DNA from: Sphingomonadales bacterium UBA7473
GTDB lineage: Bacteria > Pseudomonadota > Alphaproteobacteria > Sphingomonadales > Sphingomonadaceae
DNA: 17,132 bases
Direction: 5' to 3'
Assembly: GCA_002478575.1 (NCBI GenBank)
Contig: DLOX01000052.1
Span: 1 to 17,132, forward strand
Each line of letters opens with the position of its first letter. Position 1 is the first letter of the stretch. Below, one piece after another: positions 14,569 to 17,132 of this stretch. Position numbers and translations under genes: made by a program. The notes under the pieces were generated by a model. The model did no database searches and was not told the DNA's origin. It saw only the letters and a program-made list of their open reading frames with translations.

Positions 14569-16991
14569 AATTTTCTTTGAGCTGGCTGAAAGAGCATCTG
14601 GATACGGATGCCAGCATGCAAGACATTGCCGATTGCTTGAACCGCATCGGCCTTGAAGTGGAGGGCATTGAAGACCCTGCTGAGCGCTTGGCGGGCTTCC
14701 GGGTCGCCAAAGTGTTGACGGCTGCACCTCATCCGCAGGCGGATAAGCTTCAGGTGCTGACGGTTGATTCGGGCGACGGCCAGCCGCTGCAAGTCGTGTG
14801 CGGCGCCCCCAATGCGCGGGCAGGCCTGGTCGGCGTGTTCGGCATGGAAGGCGCTGTTGTGCCCGCCAATGGGATGGTCTTAAAGAAAGCCGCCATTCGC
14901 GGTGTCGAATCCAATGGCATGATGTGCTCAAGCCGCGAGCTGGAGCTGGGTGATGATCATGATGGCATCATTGAACTGCCTGCCGATGCGCCTATCGGAA
15001 CCTCCTTCGCAGACTATAGCGGTGCCGATGATCCCGTGATCGATGTGGCGATCACGCCGAATCGCCAAGACTGCATGGGTGTGCGTGGCATCGCTCGGGA
15101 TTTGGCTGCGGCAGGGATGGGGACGTTGAAGCCGCTGTTGCCTGACGCAGCGAATGACGATGCGGCCTATGCTCCGCTTGCTGCGGTTCTTTCGGAACTG
15201 CGGAGCGAAGCGACTATGCCTGTGAGTGCTGTGCCTATCCGCATCGATGATCCCGACGGTTGCCCGGCCTTTTGGGGACGGACAATCGGCGGTGTCACCA
15301 ATGGTGAAAGTCCGGCTTGGATACAGCGCAAGCTGAAAGCTGCGGGTCAGCGCCCAATCTCAGCCATTGTTGATATCACCAATTTCGTCATGCTTGATCT
15401 TGGACGTCCCAGCCATGCCTATGACCTCGCGAAGCTTAGTGGCCCAGTTGTCGCGCGGCGGGCGAAAGACGGTGAAACTGCGGTTGCATTGAATGGCAAG
15501 GAATATAGCCTGTCGAGCGAAATGACCGTAATCGCGGACGATGCGGGCGTGCATGACATTGCCGGGATCATGGGTGGTGAGCATTCTGGTTGTTCGGAAA
15601 CAACGACGGACATTCTGTTAGAGGTCGCCTACTTCACACCCGAACGGATCGCAAAGACGGGGCAAGCGCTTGCCTTGACGTCTGACGCCCGAACACGGTT
15701 TGAGCGCGGAGTTGATCCCGCTTTTCTCGATGATGCAACTTTGATCCTAACGGCTTTGATTGTCGCGCATTGTGGCGGCAAAGCCTCAAAGATTGTCCGG
15801 GCGGGCGAACCTCCGCTTGCCAACAAGACGATCGCTTATGATCCGATGCTCTGCGATCGCTTGGGCGGGATCAACTTACCCTTCCATGCGCAGCAAGAGA
15901 TTTTGGAGCGGTTGGGCTTTGTCGTGGCACCCAATTGGACCGTGACTGTCCCGAGCTGGCGGCGCGATGTCGATGGGCCAGCGGACTTGGTCGAGGAAGT
16001 GGTTCGTATCCATGGACTTGATCATATCCTGTCAGAGCCGCTTCCGCGCGCAGCGGGCGTTGCCAAGCCAACCGCCACTCCGGCCCAGAAGTTGGAACGT
16101 AAGCTTCGCCGGGCCGCTGCTTCGCTTGGCCTGAATGAAGCGATTACTTGGTCCTTCATTTCAGAAAAGGAAGCGGCTGCTGTGGGCGGTGGGGCTTGGA
16201 GCCTTGCCAATCCGATCAGCGAGGACCTGAAGGTCATGCGCCCATCGCTGCTGCCGGGCCTTCTTTCGGCCGTGCAACGCAACTTGGACCGCGGGGCAAC
16301 CTCCGTACGGTTGTTCGAACTTGGTCGGCGCTATCTTGCGGAAGGCGAGCATCCTAGTCTGACTTTTGTGCTCGCGGGCGACAAAACACCGCGAGGCTGG
16401 CAGTCTGGTAAGGCGCAAGGTTTTGACGCATTTGACGCTAAGGCGCTCTGCCTTGCTTTGCTTGAGGCGGGCGGTGCGCCGGTTGCGAATCTTCAAGTCA
16501 TGGAAGCCGACGGCACGCTTTATCATCCCGGTCAATCGGCGACGCTGCGGCTTGGCCCCAAAAATCAGATTGCAAGCTTCGGTATGCTCCATCCCTCAGT
16601 CACGAAGGCATTTGGTATCGATGGGCCTGTGATAGCAGGTGGGATCCATCTTGATGCAATACCAGCCAAAAAAGCCTCTGGCTTCATGCGGACAGCCTTC
16701 ACGCCGCCTGCATTGCAAGCGGTCACGCGCGATTTTGCTTTCTTGACGGCCGTAGATGCATCCGCTGGCGATCTGCTTCGTATTGTTAAGGGAGCAGACA
16801 AGGAGAATATCGTATCGGCGCGTCTCTTTGATGATTTCCGGGGGCAAGGCGTTCCAGAAGGCCAAAAATCTTTGGCGCTGGAAGTGACGTTGCAGCCAGC
16901 GGAGAAAAGCTATGGCGAGGTGGAGTTAAAGGCCATTTCGGATAAGATCGTCGCGGCTGCCGCTAAGGTGGGCGCGATTTTGCGAGGATAA
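14565..16991 (+). CDS. pheT: Phenylalanine--tRNA ligase beta subunit
   Basis: The 808-residue beta subunit pairs with PheS. Domains run in the standard order: N-terminal [15 protein letters not shown]; a tRNA-binding OB domain at about 39-148 ([43 protein letters not shown]); the B3/B4 editing domain at about 220-390 ([44 protein letters not shown]); B5 around 410-480; an inactive class II-like core; and the C-terminal FDX-ACB anticodon-binding domain at about 715-806. The length is close to the usual 790-810. It overlaps pheS by 4 bp. B3/B4 normally clears mischarged tyrosine. Confidence 0.98.
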   Translation: MKFSLSWLKEHLDTDASMQDIADCLNRIGLEVEGIEDPAERLAGFRVAKVLTAAPHPQADKLQVLTVDSGDGQPLQVVCGAPNARAGLVGVFGMEGAVVPANGMVLKKAAIRGVESNGMMCSSRELELGDDHDGIIELPADAPIGTSFADYSGADDPVIDVAITPNRQDCMGVRGIARDLAAAGMGTLKPLLPDAANDDAAYAPLAAVLSELRSEATMPVSAVPIRIDDPDGCPAFWGRTIGGVTNGESPAWIQRKLKAAGQRPISAIVDITNFVMLDLGRPSHAYDLAKLSGPVVARRAKDGETAVALNGKEYSLSSEMTVIADDAGVHDIAGIMGGEHSGCSETTTDILLEVAYFTPERIAKTGQALALTSDARTRFERGVDPAFLDDATLILTALIVAHCGGKASKIVRAGEPPLANKTIAYDPMLCDRLGGINLPFHAQQEILERLGFVVAPNWTVTVPSWRRDVDGPADLVEEVVRIHGLDHILSEPLPRAAGVAKPTATPAQKLERKLRRAAASLGLNEAITWSFISEKEAAAVGGGAWSLANPISEDLKVMRPSLLPGLLSAVQRNLDRGATSVRLFELGRRYLAEGEHPSLTFVLAGDKTPRGWQSGKAQGFDAFDAKALCLALLEAGGAPVANLQVMEADGTLYHPGQSATLRLGPKNQIASFGMLHPSVTKAFGIDGPVIAGGIHLDAIPAKKASGFMRTAFTPPALQAVTRDFAFLTAVDASAGDLLRIVKGADKENIVSARLFDDFRGQGVPEGQKSLALEVTLQPAEKSYGEVELKAISDKIVAAAAKVGAILRG

Positions 16992-17018
16992 TCATCCTTC
17001 GCGTGACGGAGTTTGAGT

Positions 17019-17132
17019 ATGTTGAAAACGCGACTAGGCACTTCGATACTGGCCCTTTCGGTCATGCTCGCTGGATGTGGCGGGGGCGGAGGAAGTGGCG
17101 GAACAGCGGTTACGCCGCCGCCAGCCTCTCCG
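17019..17132 (+). CDS. Lipoprotein of unknown function (3' end outside window)
   Basis: Only the first 38 codons are visible. They encode a lipoprotein signal peptide, MLKTRLGTSILALSVMLAGC, with a lipobox LAGC and the modified cysteine at residue 20. A Gly/Ser-rich then Pro-rich linker (GGGGGSGGTAVTPPPASP) follows, as in many sphingomonad surface lipoproteins. ATG 17019 has GGAG 7 nt upstream. It starts 27 bp after pheT on the same strand. The mature domain is beyond the window, so no function is offered. Confidence 0.75.
   Translation, partial: MLKTRLGTSILALSVMLAGCGGGGGSGGTAVTPPPASP

Noticed and set aside
14197..14931. Open antisense frame across the pheS-pheT junction
   Set aside because: It mirrors two highly conserved genes, and its translation is low-complexity Arg/His/Ser-rich with no recognisable domain.

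Overview
The window reads as a stretch of alphaproteobacterial chromosome, most likely from the order Sphingomonadales. The evidence for that is the Atm1-type ABC exporter closely resembling the Novosphingobium protein, the DUF1499 gene overlapping its stop codon, the rpmI-rplT-pheS-pheT order without infC, AraC-like proteins with a DPQY(V)DQSH second helix, and moderately GC-rich DNA. The taxon is an inference from remembered family features, not from a search. No tRNA, rRNA, CRISPR array, phage gene or insertion sequence was recognised. All major genes look intact, apart from the two cut by the window edges.

Layout. (1) 1-1832, plus strand: the 3' part of an Atm1-type ABC exporter, overlapped by a DUF1499 membrane protein. 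(2) 1858-3367, minus strand: a DUF4349-type lipoprotein and a short BLUF blue-light receptor. An imperfect 34-bp inverted repeat of a type common in alphaproteobacterial intergenic DNA lies between them. (3) 3368-3505: a divergent control region with two palindromes. (4) 3506-6731, plus strand: a Tat-exported molybdenum hydroxylase large subunit with no iron-sulfur partner gene beside it, followed after 4 bp by ferrochelatase (hemH). (5) 6764-9179: acetoacetyl-CoA reductase, ribose-phosphate pyrophosphokinase (prs) and a glutathione S-transferase-like protein. (6) 9234-12679: a HisN-type phosphatase followed without gaps by three paralogous AraC-family regulators. (7) 12810-16991: translation genes rpmI, rplT, pheS and pheT, with a strong intrinsic terminator between rplT and pheS. 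(8) 17019-17132: the start of a lipoprotein gene that runs off the window.

Most of the window is housekeeping: heme, PRPP, histidine, ribosomal proteins and phenylalanyl-tRNA synthesis. The unusual parts are the tandem triplet of AraC-like regulators translationally linked to hisN, and the BLUF photoreceptor gene divergent from an orphan periplasmic molybdenum hydroxylase. In the triplet the DNA-reading halves are strongly conserved and the N-terminal halves have diverged, which suggests one family of target sites read by three sensors. That idea is inference. I did not find a clearly new defence or mobile system here.
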